From assembly GCF_000421405.1 (NCBI RefSeq), contig NZ_ATWY01000018.1, positions 1-64,000 on the forward strand: DNA of 64,000 nt. Reading direction: 5' to 3'. Of this stretch, positions 8,655 through 18,847 are shown piece after piece (position 1 is the first letter of the stretch; each line of letters starts with the position of its first letter). A program made the translations under genes and the position numbers. The DNA comes from Butyrivibrio sp. NC2007. Its GTDB lineage: Bacteria; Bacillota; Clostridia; Lachnospirales; Lachnospiraceae. The notes beneath the pieces are model-generated. The model was not told the origin of the DNA. It did no database searches and was given only the letters and a program-made list of their open reading frames with translations.

Positions 8655-9094
8655 TAGATCACCTCTGTTGTTCCACCAAGTGCCTCGATCTTCTGCTTAG
8701 CTACTGCACTGAAAGCATTAGCCTTAACCGTGAGCTTCTTAGTAATCTCGCCGTTTCCAAGAATCTTAACGCCATCAAGTTCTTTCTTGATTATACCCTG
8801 ATCCTTGAGTGCCTGTACATCAACAACTGCACCATCCTCAAATACGTCAAGAGCACATACGTTGATTCCTACGATATTCTTGTGATTGATGTTCTTGAAG
8901 CCTCTCTTGGGAAGTCTTCTGAACAGAGGCATCTGACCACCTTCGAAACCAGGTCTTGGTGCACCGGAACGAGCCTTCTGACCCTTGTGTCCCTTACCGG
9001 CAGTCTTGCCGTTTCCTGATCCATGACCACGGCCTCTTCTAAAATTATCGCTCTGTACAGAACCCTCAGCGGGTCTTAAGTTGGATAATTCCAT
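8654..9094 (-). CDS. rplO: 50S ribosomal protein L15
   Basis: L15 is a late-assembly large-subunit protein. The N-terminal Gly/Arg/Lys-rich extension ([20 protein letters not shown]) threads into 23S rRNA, and the globular part includes [17 protein letters not shown]. Length 146 is normal. It is overlapped by secY and preceded by rpmD, as in the standard spc operon. Confidence 0.98.
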   Translation of the reverse strand: MELSNLRPAEGSVQSDNFRRGRGHGSGNGKTAGKGHKGQKARSGAPRPGFEGGQMPLFRRLPKRGFKNINHKNIVGINVCALDVFEDGAVVDVQALKDQGIIKKELDGVKILGNGEITKKLTVKANAFSAVAKQKIEALGGTTEVI

Positions 9095-9191
9095 GATATT
9101 CCTCCTTATTAATGCCGAAACCCCAAGCGCTATACGCAGCCATAGGCCACTCGCGCTATCGTAATACAGTTTCGGATGATTGTAATGTTAA

Positions 9192-9380
9192 TTAGATCTC
9201 TTCAACCTTAACAAGGTGTCTGATCTGCTGGATCTGACCTCTTGTTGCAGAGTTGTCAGGCAGCTCAACACTGCTGTTAAGCTTCTTGAATCCCATTGAT
9301 TTTACTGTTGCTACCTGCTTAGGTACAGCGCCAATTGTGGACTTAACCAATGTGATCTTAAGTTTCTTCTCGCTTGCCAT
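9192..9380 (-). CDS. rpmD: 50S ribosomal protein L30
   Basis: This 62-residue protein carries the bacterial L30 core: KITLVKSTIGAVPKQVATVKSMG followed by LNSSVELPDNSATRGQIQQI (motifs LVKSTIG and TRGQIQQI). It is slightly extended at the N-terminus (MASEKK). It lies 15 nt after rpsE with a good AGGAGG site. Confidence 0.97.
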   Translation of the reverse strand: MASEKKLKITLVKSTIGAVPKQVATVKSMGFKKLNSSVELPDNSATRGQIQQIRHLVKVEEI

Positions 9381-9395
9381 TGATTTTTCCTCCTA

Positions 9396-9905
9396 TTATG
9401 CAGTAACTTCTGCTACAGACTTACCGCGCTTTGCTGCTACCTCTTCAGGTGTCTTTAACTGAGCAAGACCATTGATTGTAGCATAAACAACATTCTGCTT
9501 GTTGTTTGAACCAAGTGACTTTGTTCTGATGTTTCTGATACCTGCAAGCTCACATACAGAACGAGCAGGACCACCAGCGATGATACCGGTACCTTCAGGT
9601 GATCTCTTCAGTAAAACTTCAGCTGAGCCGAACTTACCGATGAAATCATGTGTGATACTGTTGTTCTCATCAAGAGGAACAGTAATAAGGTTCTTAGTAG
9701 CATCTTCCTTACCCTTACGGATAGCATCCGGGATTTCTGTTGACTTACCCAGACCAACACCAACGTGTCCGTTGTTGTCACCAACAACTACAAGGGCTGT
9801 GAACTTCATGTTACGTCCACCTTTAACAACCTTTGTAACACGCTTGATGGTTACAACTTTATCTGTTAATTCCAGCTGACTTGCATCAACGATATTACGC
9901 TTCAT
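9396..9905 (-). CDS. rpsE: 30S ribosomal protein S5
   Basis: S5 helps decoding accuracy and assembly at the back of the small subunit. The double-stranded RNA-binding part includes [20 protein letters not shown] and [20 protein letters not shown]; the C-terminal part has [22 protein letters not shown]. Length 169 is normal. It is placed between rplR and rpmD. Confidence 0.98.
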   Translation of the reverse strand: MKRNIVDASQLELTDKVVTIKRVTKVVKGGRNMKFTALVVVGDNNGHVGVGLGKSTEIPDAIRKGKEDATKNLITVPLDENNSITHDFIGKFGSAEVLLKRSPEGTGIIAGGPARSVCELAGIRNIRTKSLGSNNKQNVVYATINGLAQLKTPEEVAAKRGKSVAEVTA

Positions 9906-9923
9906 TTGTAAACTTCTCCCTTC

Positions 9924-10292
9924 TTAGAATTCCAGGCCAGCTTCTCTGGCTGCATCAGCAAGAGCCTTAACCTTACCATGATAGATATAACCGCCTCTAT
10001 CAAAAACTACGGCCTTGATACCCTTCTCTAATGCTCTCTTTGCTACAACATCTCCGATCTTTGTTGCTGCTTCGATGTCGTCTGTATTCTTGAGCTCAGC
10101 CTTGATATCCTTTTCAAGAGTTGAAGCAGATACAAGTGTTGTGCCATTTACGTCATCAATAACCTGAGCATATACGTGGTTATTGCTTCTGAATACTGCG
10201 AGTCTAGGTCTCTCAGCACTGCCGCTGAAACGATTACGGATTCTCATGTGCTTTTTAGCACGTACTTTTGATCTTGATTCCTTACTAACCAT
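9924..10292 (-). CDS. rplR: 50S ribosomal protein L18
   Basis: L18 binds 5S rRNA and helps to dock it on the large subunit. The 122-residue protein has [23 protein letters not shown] (short motif [10 protein letters not shown]), HVYAQVID and the C-terminal [28 protein letters not shown] (motif DRGGYIYHG). It follows rplF and precedes rpsE. Confidence 0.98.
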   Translation of the reverse strand: MVSKESRSKVRAKKHMRIRNRFSGSAERPRLAVFRSNNHVYAQVIDDVNGTTLVSASTLEKDIKAELKNTDDIEAATKIGDVVAKRALEKGIKAVVFDRGGYIYHGKVKALADAAREAGLEF

Positions 10293-10311
10293 TGTGCACT
10301 CTCCTTCTTAA

Positions 10312-10851
10312 TTATTTCTTACCGGTCTTACCAACTTTACGTCTGATAACTTCATCAGCATACTTGATTCCCTTGCCCTTATAAGGCTCTGGAGCTCTCT
10401 TTTCTCTGATGATAGCAGCGTGCTGGCCAACCGCCTCTTTGTCAATTCCCTTAACTGTGATTGTCTGTCCCTCTACAACTGTCTCAACTCCTTCAGGATC
10501 AACAAGCTCTACAGGGTGTGAATAACCAAGTGTCAGAGAGAGTGTCTTGCCGTTTTTAGCAGCTCTGTAACCTACACCGTTAACCTCAAGCTTCTTCTCG
10601 AAACCATCTGTTACACCAACAACCATGTTGTTGAGAAGGCTTCTTGAAAGACCATGTAATGCTCTAGTCTTCTTCTGATCGTCTGGTCTCTTAACCTCGA
10701 TCTGTCCATTCTCCTGCTCGAAAGAAATCTCTGCAGGGAATACTCTTGTAAGGGTTCCCTTAGGTCCCTTTACAGTCACCTTATTATTTTCTGCAACTTC
10801 TACTGTTACACCAGCAGGAACTGCGATTGGCATTTTTCCAATTCGTGACAT
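10312..10851 (-). CDS. rplF: 50S ribosomal protein L6
   Basis: L6 lies near the sarcin-ricin loop and the factor site. It has two repeated domains; the N-terminus [15 protein letters not shown] and the C-terminal [28 protein letters not shown] (motif EPYKGKGI) are diagnostic. Length 179 is normal. It is 15 nt after rpsH. Confidence 0.98.
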   Translation of the reverse strand: MSRIGKMPIAVPAGVTVEVAENNKVTVKGPKGTLTRVFPAEISFEQENGQIEVKRPDDQKKTRALHGLSRSLLNNMVVGVTDGFEKKLEVNGVGYRAAKNGKTLSLTLGYSHPVELVDPEGVETVVEGQTITVKGIDKEAVGQHAAIIREKRAPEPYKGKGIKYADEVIRRKVGKTGKK

Positions 10852-10866
10852 GCCCGTACCTCCAAT

Positions 10867-11268
10867 TTACCAAATGAATGCAAGAACTTCGCCGCCAACC
10901 TGGAGCTCTCTTGCCTTTTTATCAGTTACAACGCCCTGGTTTGTAGAAATGATTGCAATACCAAGACCACCTAATACTCTGGGAAGCTCATCCTTGCCTG
11001 CGTATACACGAAGACCAGGCTTTGAGATTCTCTTAAGACCTGTGATAACCTTATCGTTTCTGTCAGCACCGTACTTAAGAGTGATGTGAAGATTCTTGAA
11101 AGCGCCATCTTCAACAACATCAAGCTTCTTAATATAACCCTCCTCAAGAAGAATGTTTGCAATTGCAAGCTTCATCTTTGAAGAAGGAACATCAACTGTG
11201 TCATGCTTTGCAGTATTTGCGTTACGAATTCTTGTAAGCATATCTGCAATAGGATCGTTCATTGCCAT
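10867..11268 (-). CDS. rpsH: 30S ribosomal protein S8
   Basis: S8 binds the central domain of 16S rRNA and in E. coli is the spc operon repressor. The sequence [16 protein letters not shown] and the C-terminal [20 protein letters not shown] are typical. Length 133 is normal. A 171-nt gap with a hairpin separates it from rpsN upstream. Confidence 0.98.
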   Translation of the reverse strand: MAMNDPIADMLTRIRNANTAKHDTVDVPSSKMKLAIANILLEEGYIKKLDVVEDGAFKNLHITLKYGADRNDKVITGLKRISKPGLRVYAGKDELPRVLGGLGIAIISTNQGVVTDKKARELQVGGEVLAFIW

Positions 11269-11395
11269 TTTAAATTTGCCTCCTTAATTATTTTTGCTTC
11301 GCCTTACTACTCCCCGAATTGAGCAGAGACACGAAGCCGCAATGCGCGCTTATGTGTTTCTCATTTCACAAAGAGTAATACTATTTTTAATATAC

Positions 11396-11417
11396 GTGAC
11401 TCCCATCCCAGAGTCAC
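11396..11417 (-). promoter_or_regulatory. Hairpin between rpsN and rpsH
   Basis: GTGACTC and GAGTCAC pair over an 8-nt loop, and a second short hairpin (GCTGCG/CGCAGC) lies next to the rpsN stop. The gap has no T-run and no clear promoter. An S8-binding or mRNA-processing role is possible. Confidence 0.35.
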
Positions 11418-11439
11418 AATAAGTGCTGCGGAACGCAGC

Positions 11440-11625
11440 TTACCAAGATGCTTTTCTTACACCAGGAATCTCGCCCTTATATGCAAGCTCACGGAAGCAA
11501 ATTCTGCAGATTCCGTACTTTCTAAGATAAGCATGAGGACGACCGCAGATCTTACAACGGTTATAAGCACGTGTAGAGAACTTTGGTTTCATCTGCTGTT
11601 TCAACTTCATGGATAATTTAGCCAT
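11440..11625 (-). CDS. rpsN: 30S ribosomal protein S14, zinc type
   Basis: This is the 61-residue zinc-binding S14 (type Z). The ligands are CKICGRPH and CRICFREL. It begins [21 protein letters not shown], as in Gram-positive type Z proteins. It sits between rplE and rpsH. Confidence 0.97.
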   Translation of the reverse strand: MAKLSMKLKQQMKPKFSTRAYNRCKICGRPHAYLRKYGICRICFRELAYKGEIPGVRKASW

Positions 11626-11646
11626 TGTGTCTTATTTCCTCCTTAA

Positions 11647-12186
11647 TTACTTTGCAAAAGGCATATTGAACAGTGTAAGAAGCTCTCTAGCCTCTTCGTC
11701 TGTCTTAGCAGTTGTTGTGAAAATGATATCCATACCTCTTGTCTTATCAATCTTGTCATACTCGATCTCAGGGAAGATGAGCTGCTCCTTGATACCAAGA
11801 GCATAGTTACCTCTTCCGTCGAAAGAGTTAGGATTGATTCCTCTGAAGTCACGTACACGAGGAAGTGCAAGGTTTACGAGACGATCAAGGAAATCGTACA
11901 TCTTATCACCACGAAGAGTTACCTTGCATCCGATAGGCATACCCTCTCTTAACTTGAAGTTAGCGATTGACTTCTTAGCCTTTGTGATAACAGGCTTCTG
12001 ACCGGAAATAATGGTCATATCATTTGCAGCGTTCTCAAGAAGCTTAGCATTCTCCTTTGCTTCTCCAACACCCATATTGATAACGATCTTGTCGAGCTTT
12101 GGAACTTCCATTACATTCTTGTAACCGAACTTCTTTGTCATAGCATCAACGATCTCATTCTTGTATAAATCCTTATATCTACTCAA
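11647..12186 (-). CDS. rplE: 50S ribosomal protein L5
   Basis: L5 binds 5S rRNA and contacts P-site tRNA and S13. The 179-residue protein has [37 protein letters not shown] (motif TKAKKSIA) and [20 protein letters not shown] (motif [10 protein letters not shown]). The start is TTG, nine bases after a strong AGGAGG. It follows rplX. Confidence 0.98.
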   Translation of the reverse strand: MSRYKDLYKNEIVDAMTKKFGYKNVMEVPKLDKIVINMGVGEAKENAKLLENAANDMTIISGQKPVITKAKKSIANFKLREGMPIGCKVTLRGDKMYDFLDRLVNLALPRVRDFRGINPNSFDGRGNYALGIKEQLIFPEIEYDKIDKTRGMDIIFTTTAKTDEEARELLTLFNMPFAK

Positions 12187-12208
12187 CGTAATTTACCTCC
12201 TTTCCTTA

Positions 12209-12538
12209 TCAGTCGATTATGTCGCCGGTCTTCTTAGCAACACGGTTCTTCTTTACAACCTTACCATTCTCGTCCTTCTCAACCTTGAATCCGATCTTGG
12301 TAGGCTGTCCCTTATGAAGATAAACAACGTTTGAGATATCAAGAGCAGCTTCTCTTTCTACCACTCCGCCATTAGGATTCTTTGCTGAAGGCTTCTCGTG
12401 TATTGTAGCCTTGTTAAGACCCTCAACGACTACCCTTCCGTTCTTAGCATCAACAGAAAGAACCTTGCCTTCCTTGCCGAGCTCTTTTCCAGCGATTACT
12501 CTTACAGTATCGCCCTTCTTGATCTTACTTGTTGACAT
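12209..12538 (-). CDS. rplX: 50S ribosomal protein L24
   Basis: L24 starts large-subunit assembly. The KOW motif is at residues 7-34 (KGDTVRVIAGKELGKEGKVL). The protein is 109 residues and keeps EKPSAKNPNGGVVEREAALDISNV (motif NPNGGVVEREA). It lies 12 nt after rplN. Confidence 0.98.
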   Translation of the reverse strand: MSTSKIKKGDTVRVIAGKELGKEGKVLSVDAKNGRVVVEGLNKATIHEKPSAKNPNGGVVEREAALDISNVVYLHKGQPTKIGFKVEKDENGKVVKKNRVAKKTGDIID

Positions 12539-12550
12539 CTAGGCGCCTCC

Positions 12551-12919
12551 TTATAATACTTCAGGAGCAAGAGAAAGAATCTTCATGAACTTCTTCTCAC
12601 GAAGCTCTCTAGCTACTGGTCCAAAAATACGTGTTCCCTTAGGCGTACCATCTTCATTGATAACAACAGCAGCGTTCTCATCAAATCTGATGTAGGAACC
12701 GTCCTTACGACGTGTCTCTTTAACAGTACGAACGACAACAGCCTTTACAACATCACCCTTCTTTACAACTCCGCCGGGTGTTGCTTCTTTAACAGAAGCT
12801 ACGATTGTGTCGCCGATTCTCGCATATCTTCTTGTAGATCCACCCATAACACGGATTGTAAGAAGCTCTTTAGCACCTGTGTTATCAGCGACTCTAAGTC
12901 TACTTTCCTGCTGAATCAT
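12551..12919 (-). CDS. rplN: 50S ribosomal protein L14
   Basis: L14 forms an intersubunit bridge. It begins [19 protein letters not shown] and contains [20 protein letters not shown] and [21 protein letters not shown] (motif [12 protein letters not shown]). Length 122 is the family standard. It follows rpsQ. Confidence 0.98.
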   Translation of the reverse strand: MIQQESRLRVADNTGAKELLTIRVMGGSTRRYARIGDTIVASVKEATPGGVVKKGDVVKAVVVRTVKETRRKDGSYIRFDENAAVVINEDGTPKGTRIFGPVARELREKKFMKILSLAPEVL

Positions 12920-12940
12920 GATATTTCTCCTTTTTTCGAA

Positions 12941-13195
12941 TTACTTTGCACGTTCAATAATGGATACAAGTCTCCATCTCTTATCCTTGGAGATTGGCTT
13001 TGTCTCCATGACCTTAACTGTGTCACCGATACGGCACTCGTTGTTCTCGTCATGAGCCTTAAGCTTATAGGTTCTCTTTACGATCTTCTTGTAAAGAGGG
13101 TGCTTAACATGGTCCTCAATGGAAACTGTGATGGTCTTGTCCATCTTATCGCTTGTTACTTTACCAACACGCGTTTTTCTTAAATTTCTTTCCAC
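12941..13195 (-). CDS. rpsQ: 30S ribosomal protein S17
   Basis: S17 is a primary 16S rRNA binder with an OB fold. Motifs include [17 protein letters not shown] and [21 protein letters not shown] (motif [12 protein letters not shown]). I place the start at the GTG giving MERNLRKT, with GGAG 9 nt upstream; a TTG two codons earlier is only 3 nt from the GGAG. Length is then 84. Confidence 0.96.
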   Translation of the reverse strand: MERNLRKTRVGKVTSDKMDKTITVSIEDHVKHPLYKKIVKRTYKLKAHDENNECRIGDTVKVMETKPISKDKRWRLVSIIERAK

Positions 13196-13232
13196 GATCA
13201 ATTTCTCCTTTTAGATTTAGGCTAACACCGGC

Positions 13233-13442
13233 TTAGTTAGCAGCCTTAGCATTCTGTGTGATTACAGTCTGGATTCTTGCAATATTTCTTCTTACTTCTT
13301 TAATTCTTGCTGTATTATCCAGCTGGTTTGTAGCGTTCTGGAATTTCAGATTGAAAAGTTCCTTCTTAGCTGTTACAAGCTCTGTCTGGAGCTCTTCTGA
13401 TGACTTAGCCAGAAGCTCTTCTACATACTTATTTGTCTTCAT
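13233..13442 (-). CDS. rpmC: 50S ribosomal protein L29
   Basis: L29 is a two-helix protein at the tunnel exit, where trigger factor and SRP dock. The 69 residues include [19 protein letters not shown] and [18 protein letters not shown]. The start codon overlaps the rplP stop (ATGA), which suggests coupling. Confidence 0.97.
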   Translation of the reverse strand: MKTNKYVEELLAKSSEELQTELVTAKKELFNLKFQNATNQLDNTARIKEVRRNIARIQTVITQNAKAAN

Positions 13443-13870
13443 TTAGATACACCGCCTTCCAAATCAGCCTTTGAAACGATCTTGCATTTGCAAGGAAGCT
13501 TGTGTGTCGCAAGACGAAGAGCTTCTCTCGCATCGGCCTCGGCAACTCCACCGATTTCGAACATTACACGACCAGGCTTAACAACAGCTACCCATCTATC
13601 AGTTGCACCCTTACCGGAACCCATACGTGTTCCAAGAGGCTTTAAAGTGATTGGCTTGTCAGGGAAAATCTTGATCCATACCTGACCACCACGCTTGATG
13701 AAACGTGTCATAGCTACACGGGCTGCCTCGATCTGGTTTGAATTGATCCAGCAAGGCTCAAGCGCAACAATTCCGTACTCACCATAAGTGATTGTGTTAC
13801 CACGAGTGATTTTATGAGCCATTGAACCGCGGAACTGCTTGCGGTGCTTAACTCTCTTTGGCATTAACAT
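13439..13870 (-). CDS. rplP: 50S ribosomal protein L16
   Basis: L16 lies near the A-site tRNA elbow. The N-terminus [15 protein letters not shown] and [24 protein letters not shown] (motif [10 protein letters not shown]) are typical. Length is 143. The first ATG is used: it overlaps the rpsC stop by one base and has GGGAG 9 nt upstream. Confidence 0.98.
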   Translation of the reverse strand: MLMPKRVKHRKQFRGSMAHKITRGNTITYGEYGIVALEPCWINSNQIEAARVAMTRFIKRGGQVWIKIFPDKPITLKPLGTRMGSGKGATDRWVAVVKPGRVMFEIGGVAEADAREALRLATHKLPCKCKIVSKADLEGGVSK

Positions 13871-14541
13871 TATTTATCGCTCCCTTCCTTATCTGAATTC
13901 TCAACTGCCTTTGACTTAAGTACTTCACCCTTGTAGATCCATACCTTAACACCAACTTTTCCGTAAGTTGTGTCAGCCTCAGCAAAACCATAGTCGATAT
14001 CTGCTCTGAGTGTCTGAAGAGGAATTGTTCCCTCGCTGTAGAACTCTGAACGAGCGATATCTGCGCCACCAAGACGTCCTGAGCAGCAAGCCTTGATACC
14101 AAGGGCATCTGTCTTCATTGTTCTGCTCATGCAAGACTTCATAGCTCTTCTGAAAGATACACGGTTCTCAAGCTGCTGTGCAATGTTCTCTGCAACAAGC
14201 TGTGCATCCTTATCAGGCTTCTTGATCTCTTTGATGTCAACAAGAACTTTCTTGTCTGTGAGCTTTGAAAGCTCCTTCTTTGTTACTTCGATCTCAGCAC
14301 CGCCCTTACCGATTACAACACCGGGCTTAGCTGTGTATACGATAACCTTTACTCTGTCTGATGCTCTCTCGATCTCAATCTTAGAAACACCGGCAGCATA
14401 TAACTTCTTCTTCAGAAATTTTCTGATATTGTAATCTTCAACCAGATTGTTAGCGAAATCTGATGACTCAGCATACCACTTTGAATCCCAGTCAGCGATA
14501 ACACCAACTCTGAGGCCATGAGGATTAACTTTCTGTCCCAT
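13870..14541 (-). CDS. rpsC: 30S ribosomal protein S3
   Basis: S3 is part of the mRNA entry site and its helicase activity. It begins [15 protein letters not shown]. The KH domain contains [19 protein letters not shown], with the GKGG loop, and the C-terminal domain contains [13 protein letters not shown]. Length 223 is normal, with a Lys/Glu/Ser tail. It is followed by rplP with a one-base overlap. Confidence 0.98.
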   Translation of the reverse strand: MGQKVNPHGLRVGVIADWDSKWYAESSDFANNLVEDYNIRKFLKKKLYAAGVSKIEIERASDRVKVIVYTAKPGVVIGKGGAEIEVTKKELSKLTDKKVLVDIKEIKKPDKDAQLVAENIAQQLENRVSFRRAMKSCMSRTMKTDALGIKACCSGRLGGADIARSEFYSEGTIPLQTLRADIDYGFAEADTTYGKVGVKVWIYKGEVLKSKAVENSDKEGSDK

Positions 14542-14560
14542 TACTTGGTTCTCCTTTCAA

Positions 14561-14956
14561 TTATCTCTCGTCCAATACAACAGTCAGATGACTCATTCTC
14601 TTGTTGATTCTGTAAGCTCTGCCCTGTGCTCTAGGCTGAATTCTCTTCATGATAGGGCCGTTGCTTGCTGTACACTCAGCAACATAGAGATTAGCTCTGT
14701 TCATACCCTTGTTGTTCTCAGCGTTTGCTACAGCGCTGTTAAGGAGCTTGTAGATAACGCTTGATGCATATCTTGGATTGTATGCAAGGATTGCAAGTGC
14801 AGTCTCAACATCCTTTCCTCTGATAGCGTCCATTACGAAGCATGCCTTCTGAACTGGTATTCTTGCGTAAGATAACTTAGCAAAAGGTCTTGTCTCTCTA
14901 TTGTCACGATTTCTTGCTCTTTTAATTTGTGATCTATGCTTAATTTCCTTTTCCAC
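14561..14956 (-). CDS. rplV: 50S ribosomal protein L22
   Basis: L22 forms part of the exit tunnel constriction with L4. Typical parts are YARIPVQKACFVMDAIRGKDVE and the tunnel loop before RIQPRAQGRAYRINKRMSHL (motif PRAQGRAYRI). The start is GTG with GGAGG 9 nt upstream. At 131 residues it has an extra basic N-terminus. Confidence 0.98.
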   Translation of the reverse strand: MEKEIKHRSQIKRARNRDNRETRPFAKLSYARIPVQKACFVMDAIRGKDVETALAILAYNPRYASSVIYKLLNSAVANAENNKGMNRANLYVAECTASNGPIMKRIQPRAQGRAYRINKRMSHLTVVLDER

Positions 14957-14987
14957 GTTAGTAGACCTCCTTTCATTGAATAACTAA

Positions 14988-15278
14988 TTAGTTTATGCTG
15001 CTCTTTCTCTCAACGGGAGAATTTCCAGCATGTCCTTTGAAGGTTCTGGTAGGAACGAACTCACCGAGCTTGTGTCCAACCATATCTTCAGTAACATATA
15101 CAGGAATATGCTTTCTTCCGTCATGAACAGCGATAGTGTGTCCAACAAAAGACGGGAAAATTGTAGAACGACGTGACCAAGTCTTGATAATCTGCTTCTG
15201 GCCCTCTGCGTTCATAGCATCTATCTTCTTAAGCAGGCTTGCGTCTGCAAAAGGTCCCTTTTTAAGTGATCTAGACAT
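14988..15278 (-). CDS. rpsS: 30S ribosomal protein S19
   Basis: S19 is in the small-subunit head beside S13. The 96-residue sequence has [33 protein letters not shown] and [17 protein letters not shown]. It lies between rplB and rplV in the S10 operon. Confidence 0.98.
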   Translation of the reverse strand: MSRSLKKGPFADASLLKKIDAMNAEGQKQIIKTWSRRSTIFPSFVGHTIAVHDGRKHIPVYVTEDMVGHKLGEFVPTRTFKGHAGNSPVERKSSIN

Positions 15279-15289
15279 TTTATTCCTCC

Positions 15290-16132
15290 TTATTTGATGG
15301 CTTTACCGTTTCTTCTTCTTACGATGAGCTTGTTGGAAGCCTTCTTAGCCTTACGTGTCTTATAACCAAGAGCTGGCTTACCCCAAGGTGTGCTAGGGCC
15401 AGAACGTCCGATAGGAGCTCTTCCTTCTCCACCACCGTGTGGATGGTCGTTAGGGTTCATAACAGAACCACGAACTGTAGGACGGATGCCCATGTGACGA
15501 ATACGTCCGGCTTTACCATAGTTGATAAGGTTGTGATCACCATTTCCTACAACACCGATTGTTGCTCTGCACTCGATAGGAACCATTCTCATCTCGCCTG
15601 AAGGAAGACGAAGTGTTGCGTACTTACCTTCTTTAGCCATGAGCTGTGCAGCGTTTCCTGCTGAACGAACCATCTGGCCGCCCTTTCCAGGATAAAGCTC
15701 GATGTTGTGTACGTTTTCACCGACAGGAATCTGTGAAAGTGGGAGGCAGTTACCAACACGGATCTCTGCGTTAGCACCGTTCATAACTGTCATGCCATCT
15801 GTTAATCCGTTAGGTGCAAGGATATAAGCCTTTGTGCCATCCTCGTACTGGATAAGTGCGATATTTGCTGATCTGTTAGGATCATACTCAATTCCGATAA
15901 CCTTTGCAGGCATATCGTCCTTGTTTCTCTTGAAATCAACGATTCTGTACTTAACTCTGCCGCCGCATCCACGATGTCTTACTGTGATCTTACCCTGATT
16001 GTTACGACCAGCTTTGCTGTTCTTTGAAACAATGAGTGACTTCTCAGGAGTGCTCTTTGTGATCTCTGAAAAATCAGATCCAGTCATGTTTCTTCTGGAT
16101 GGGGTATATGGGCCGTATTTCTTAATTCCCAT
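15290..16132 (-). CDS. rplB: 50S ribosomal protein L2
   Basis: L2 is needed for subunit joining and peptidyl transfer. The conserved C-terminal region holds [19 protein letters not shown], including the functionally important His. The start chosen ([14 protein letters not shown]) is preceded by AAAGGAGA; an upstream in-frame ATG would add nine residues not seen in the family. Length is 280. Confidence 0.98.
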   Translation of the reverse strand: MGIKKYGPYTPSRRNMTGSDFSEITKSTPEKSLIVSKNSKAGRNNQGKITVRHRGCGGRVKYRIVDFKRNKDDMPAKVIGIEYDPNRSANIALIQYEDGTKAYILAPNGLTDGMTVMNGANAEIRVGNCLPLSQIPVGENVHNIELYPGKGGQMVRSAGNAAQLMAKEGKYATLRLPSGEMRMVPIECRATIGVVGNGDHNLINYGKAGRIRHMGIRPTVRGSVMNPNDHPHGGGEGRAPIGRSGPSTPWGKPALGYKTRKAKKASNKLIVRRRNGKAIK

Positions 16133-16227
16133 GATTATTTCTCCTTTTGTTTTTATCACGTGCCCGGCGCTGTGCGCTGAATCCCGGACTCAAATTGGAT
16201 TCGCACGTATATTCATCAGTTCTTAAA

Positions 16228-16527
16228 TTAGAGTCCCTGGAAGATCTCGATGTCCTTGCTGTCCTCTGTGAGCTGAACGATTGCTTTCTTAGTCTTAGCT
16301 GTGAAACCAATTGTCATGCCACGTCTCTTCATCTTGCCGTCAGCGTTGAGGGTGTTAACCTTCTTAACCTTTGTTCCCTCGAACATCTTCTCTACAGCTT
16401 CCTTGATCTGTGTCTTGTTAGCTTCAGGATTAACAAGGAAAGTGTACTTCTTATCTGCCATTGCGTTCATACTCTTCTCTGTAAGAACAGGCTTAAGGAT
16501 TACGTCATAATACTGTAATGCTGCCAT
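16228..16527 (-). CDS. rplW: 50S ribosomal protein L23
   Basis: L23 is the docking site for trigger factor and SRP at the tunnel exit. The sequence includes [16 protein letters not shown] and the loop [20 protein letters not shown] use the ATG of MAALQYYD, which overlaps the rplD stop (TAATG) and has a strong GGAGGTG 8 nt upstream; the longer frame would use TTG. Length is 99. Confidence 0.97.
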   Translation of the reverse strand: MAALQYYDVILKPVLTEKSMNAMADKKYTFLVNPEANKTQIKEAVEKMFEGTKVKKVNTLNADGKMKRRGMTIGFTAKTKKAIVQLTEDSKDIEIFQGL

Positions 16528-17150
16528 TAGCAATACACCTCCTCTATCTTTGCTACTGCATCCTTTGTAAGGACGAGTGTTCTTGCGTTTACGATATCAT
16601 AAACATTAAGTGTGTTTGTAAGTGTTGTGTTTGCCTCTGCAAGGTTTCTTGCTGAAAGTACTACGTTCTGATCGTTGTCAGCAAGTACTACAAGTGCCTT
16701 ACGTGTAGCCTTGAGGTTGTTCATAACCTCTGCAAACTTCTTAGTCTTGATCTCATCGAACTTAAGCTCGTCAACTACGATAAGGTTGTTGTTCTGAGCC
16801 TTGTCTGTAAGTGCAGACTTAAGTGCAGCTCTCTTCTCCTTCTTGTTCATCTTGAAAGAGTAATCTCTTGGAACCGGAGCGAATACAACTCCGCCGCCCT
16901 TCCACTGAGGAGCTCTGATAGATCCCTGTCTTGCGTGACCTGTTCCCTTCTGTCTCCAAGGCTTTCTTCCGCCTCCGGAAACTTCAGAACGTGTCTTTGC
17001 TTTCTGTGTACCCTGGCGCTTGTCAGCGAGCTGCTGAAGAACTGCCATGTGTACGAGATGTTCATTTACTTCAACTCCGAAGATAGCATCGTTTAAATCG
17101 ATCTTGCCAACTTCTTTGCCTTCCATATTGTAAACAGATACATTAGCCAT
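16527..17150 (-). CDS. rplD: 50S ribosomal protein L4
   Basis: L4 reaches the exit tunnel and in E. coli also represses the S10 operon. The tunnel loop is visible at about residues 45-100 ([31 protein letters not shown]; motif [16 protein letters not shown]). Length is 207. It lies between rplC and rplW with a one-base overlap to rplW. Confidence 0.98.
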   Translation of the reverse strand: MANVSVYNMEGKEVGKIDLNDAIFGVEVNEHLVHMAVLQQLADKRQGTQKAKTRSEVSGGGRKPWRQKGTGHARQGSIRAPQWKGGGVVFAPVPRDYSFKMNKKEKRAALKSALTDKAQNNNLIVVDELKFDEIKTKKFAEVMNNLKATRKALVVLADNDQNVVLSARNLAEANTTLTNTLNVYDIVNARTLVLTKDAVAKIEEVYC

Positions 17151-17176
17151 CTGTATGGTCCTCCTTTCGCGCTTAA

Positions 17177-17860
17177 TTAATTTTCAGCCTTTACGGTTTC
17201 CTTGATAGCAACAAGTCCCTTCTTAGGTCCAGGAATAGCGCCCTTTACAAGAATAAGATTCTTGTCTGCATCTACTCTTACAACCTCAAGATTCTGAACT
17301 GTTACCTTTACGCTGCCCATGTGACCAGGCATTCCCTTGCCCTTAAATACGCGGCTGGGATCTGAACTGGAACCATTAGAACCCTGATGACGGTGGAACT
17401 TGGAACCGTGTGCCATAGGTCCTCTGTGCTGACCGTTCTTCTTAATAGCACCCTGGAATCCTTTTCCCTTTGAAACAGCTGTTGCATCAATCTTGTCGCC
17501 TTCTGCGAAGATATCAGCCTTGATCTCAGCACCAAGTGCATAATCAGCAGCATTCTCGAACTTGAACTCTCTTACATATCTCTTGCAAGAAACTCCAGCC
17601 TTCTTGAAATGTCCCTGCTCAGCCTTTGTTGCTCCGTGACGGTGGTAGATTGTCTTGCTTCCGTTCTTGTCCTTGTTAACAACCTTTTCTTTCTTGTCAA
17701 CAAATCCAACCTGAACAGCGCTGTAACCATCGTTCTCAACTGTCTTGATCTGTGTTACTACGCATGGTCCTGCCTGAAGAACAGTTACAGGAACCAGTGA
17801 ACCATCTTCTTTGAAGATCTGGGTCATTCCGACCTTAGTAGCTAAAATAGCCTTCTTCAT
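17177..17860 (-). CDS. rplC: 50S ribosomal protein L3
   Basis: L3 sits below the peptidyl transferase centre. It begins [16 protein letters not shown]; the conserved loop is around [20 protein letters not shown] and [20 protein letters not shown] (motifs GPMAHGS and [15 protein letters not shown]). Length 227 includes a short tail (ETVKAEN). It follows rpsJ after 161 nt. Confidence 0.98.
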   Translation of the reverse strand: MKKAILATKVGMTQIFKEDGSLVPVTVLQAGPCVVTQIKTVENDGYSAVQVGFVDKKEKVVNKDKNGSKTIYHRHGATKAEQGHFKKAGVSCKRYVREFKFENAADYALGAEIKADIFAEGDKIDATAVSKGKGFQGAIKKNGQHRGPMAHGSKFHRHQGSNGSSSDPSRVFKGKGMPGHMGSVKVTVQNLEVVRVDADKNLILVKGAIPGPKKGLVAIKETVKAEN

Positions 17861-17919
17861 GTTTTTTACCTCCTTATTACGTCTACAGCGGATGCTTACT
17901 TCATTCGCAATGTCGCTTT

Positions 17920-17976
17920 AATTGTCTGCAACGATTGACAATTCTCCAGTTTTTCACGGCATCATGCGTCTCGCAT
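17920..17976 (-). promoter_or_regulatory. Hairpins between rpsJ and rplC
   Basis: In the 161-nt gap AATTGTC pairs with GACAATT (17937-17943 with 17920-17926), and ATGCG with CGCAT over 3 nt (17964-17976). No T-run or promoter is seen. The function is unknown. Confidence 0.3.
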
Positions 17977-18021
17977 CATACTAGTAGAGGTGAATTGATT
18001 GTTTCTATTATCAAAGATGAA

Positions 18022-18333
18022 TTATTTCATCTTGATGTTGATGTTTACACCTGCAGGCATCTCGAGTCTCTGAAGAGCCTCAACTGTCTTTGATGTAGGT
18101 GTGATGATATCGATAAGTCTCTTGTGAGTTCTCTGCTCGAACTGCTCTCTGGAATCCTTATACTTGTGAACCGCTCTGAGGATTGTAACAACTTCCTTCT
18201 TAGTAGGAAGAGGCACTGGTCCACTAACCTGAGATCCGTTCTTCTTGACTGTCTCGATGATCTTCTTGGCTGATGCATCAACAAGCTGATGATCATAAGC
18301 CTTAAGAGTAATTCTCATTACCTGATTTGCCAT
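18022..18333 (-). CDS. rpsJ: 30S ribosomal protein S10
   Basis: S10 is a small-subunit head protein and, as NusE, a partner of NusB and NusG in transcription. The 103 residues include [36 protein letters not shown] and [14 protein letters not shown]. It is the first gene of the S10-spc-alpha cluster, behind a long structured leader. Confidence 0.98.
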   Translation of the reverse strand: MANQVMRITLKAYDHQLVDASAKKIIETVKKNGSQVSGPVPLPTKKEVVTILRAVHKYKDSREQFEQRTHKRLIDIITPTSKTVEALQRLEMPAGVNINIKMK

Positions 18334-18372
18334 AAAAAAAGTCGCCTCCTTTTCGCACTTTTTGATCTAAGT

Positions 18373-18540
18373 ACGACAAGCGGTGACTGTACACTCTCCC
18401 GTGTGTGTCCTGACCCTTATCACAAAGTAAGGCCTTGGAACTATCTACACGTCGTTTCTGCCTTTGGGTTAGTAGGCAGACTTACAATTGTCTGTACAGT
18501 GACTTGTCGTCAGTTTGTTTGGCCATTATTCCGGCCTCTA
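18373..18540 (-). promoter_or_regulatory. Structured S10-operon leader
   Basis: The rpsJ mRNA leader of about 280 nt folds well. ACGACAAG (18503-18510) pairs with CTTGTCGT (18373-18380), and CTGTAC (18494-18499) with GTACAG (18387-18392), closing a multibranch domain. Inside lie TCTGCC/GGCAGA (18475-18480 with 18457-18462) and a CCTTA/TAAGG hairpin. No terminator is visible, so control, if any, is probably translational. A ribosomal protein ligand such as L4 is an inference from E. coli. Confidence 0.6.
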
Positions 18541-18597
18541 GACATTCGCTCCACGGAAAACCTGCTCAACTGGATAAGCAGCAACCTCACGCTTCAT
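18538..18597 (-). CDS. Possible 19-codon leader ORF before rpsJ
   Basis: An ATG 18 nt after the predicted transcript start opens MKREVAAYPVEQVFRGANV, then TAG. No Shine-Dalgarno sequence precedes it, so translation is doubtful. It lies just before the structured domain. It may equally be a chance ORF within a structural RNA. Confidence 0.15.
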   Translation of the reverse strand: MKREVAAYPVEQVFRGANV

Positions 18598-18621
18598 AGC
18601 TATCATGTCACAGCGTTTGTT

Positions 18622-18650
18622 AGTATAAAACATTTTTTGTGCATATGCAA
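18622..18650 (-). promoter_or_regulatory. S10 operon promoter
   Basis: TTGCAT (18645-18650) and TATACT (18622-18627) are 17 bp apart on the minus strand. The predicted start near 18615 gives a leader of about 280 nt. Confidence 0.7.
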
Positions 18651-18780
18651 CAAGTTTTTGAAAATTAATCACTTTTAATATAAAATCAGCCTTTTATAAC
18701 GGTTTTTCTTGATGTATTTTAACCTATTACCCTATCCGTATAGCCTCTGACCATATATAGATGTATTATGTTTCGTGCAT

Positions 18781-18809
18781 TTGTCACAAAAATCGATTTA
18801 GTATATCAT
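18781..18809 (+). promoter_or_regulatory. Promoter of the methyltransferase gene
   Basis: TTGTCA (18781-18786) and TATCAT (18804-18809) are 17 bp apart on the plus strand, about 40 bp before the gene. It diverges from the S10 promoter. The bases between the two promoters are AT-rich with no other feature seen. Confidence 0.5.
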
Positions 18810-18847
18810 ATTTAATAAAGAAAAGAACTATTCTATGGAGAAAAAAT

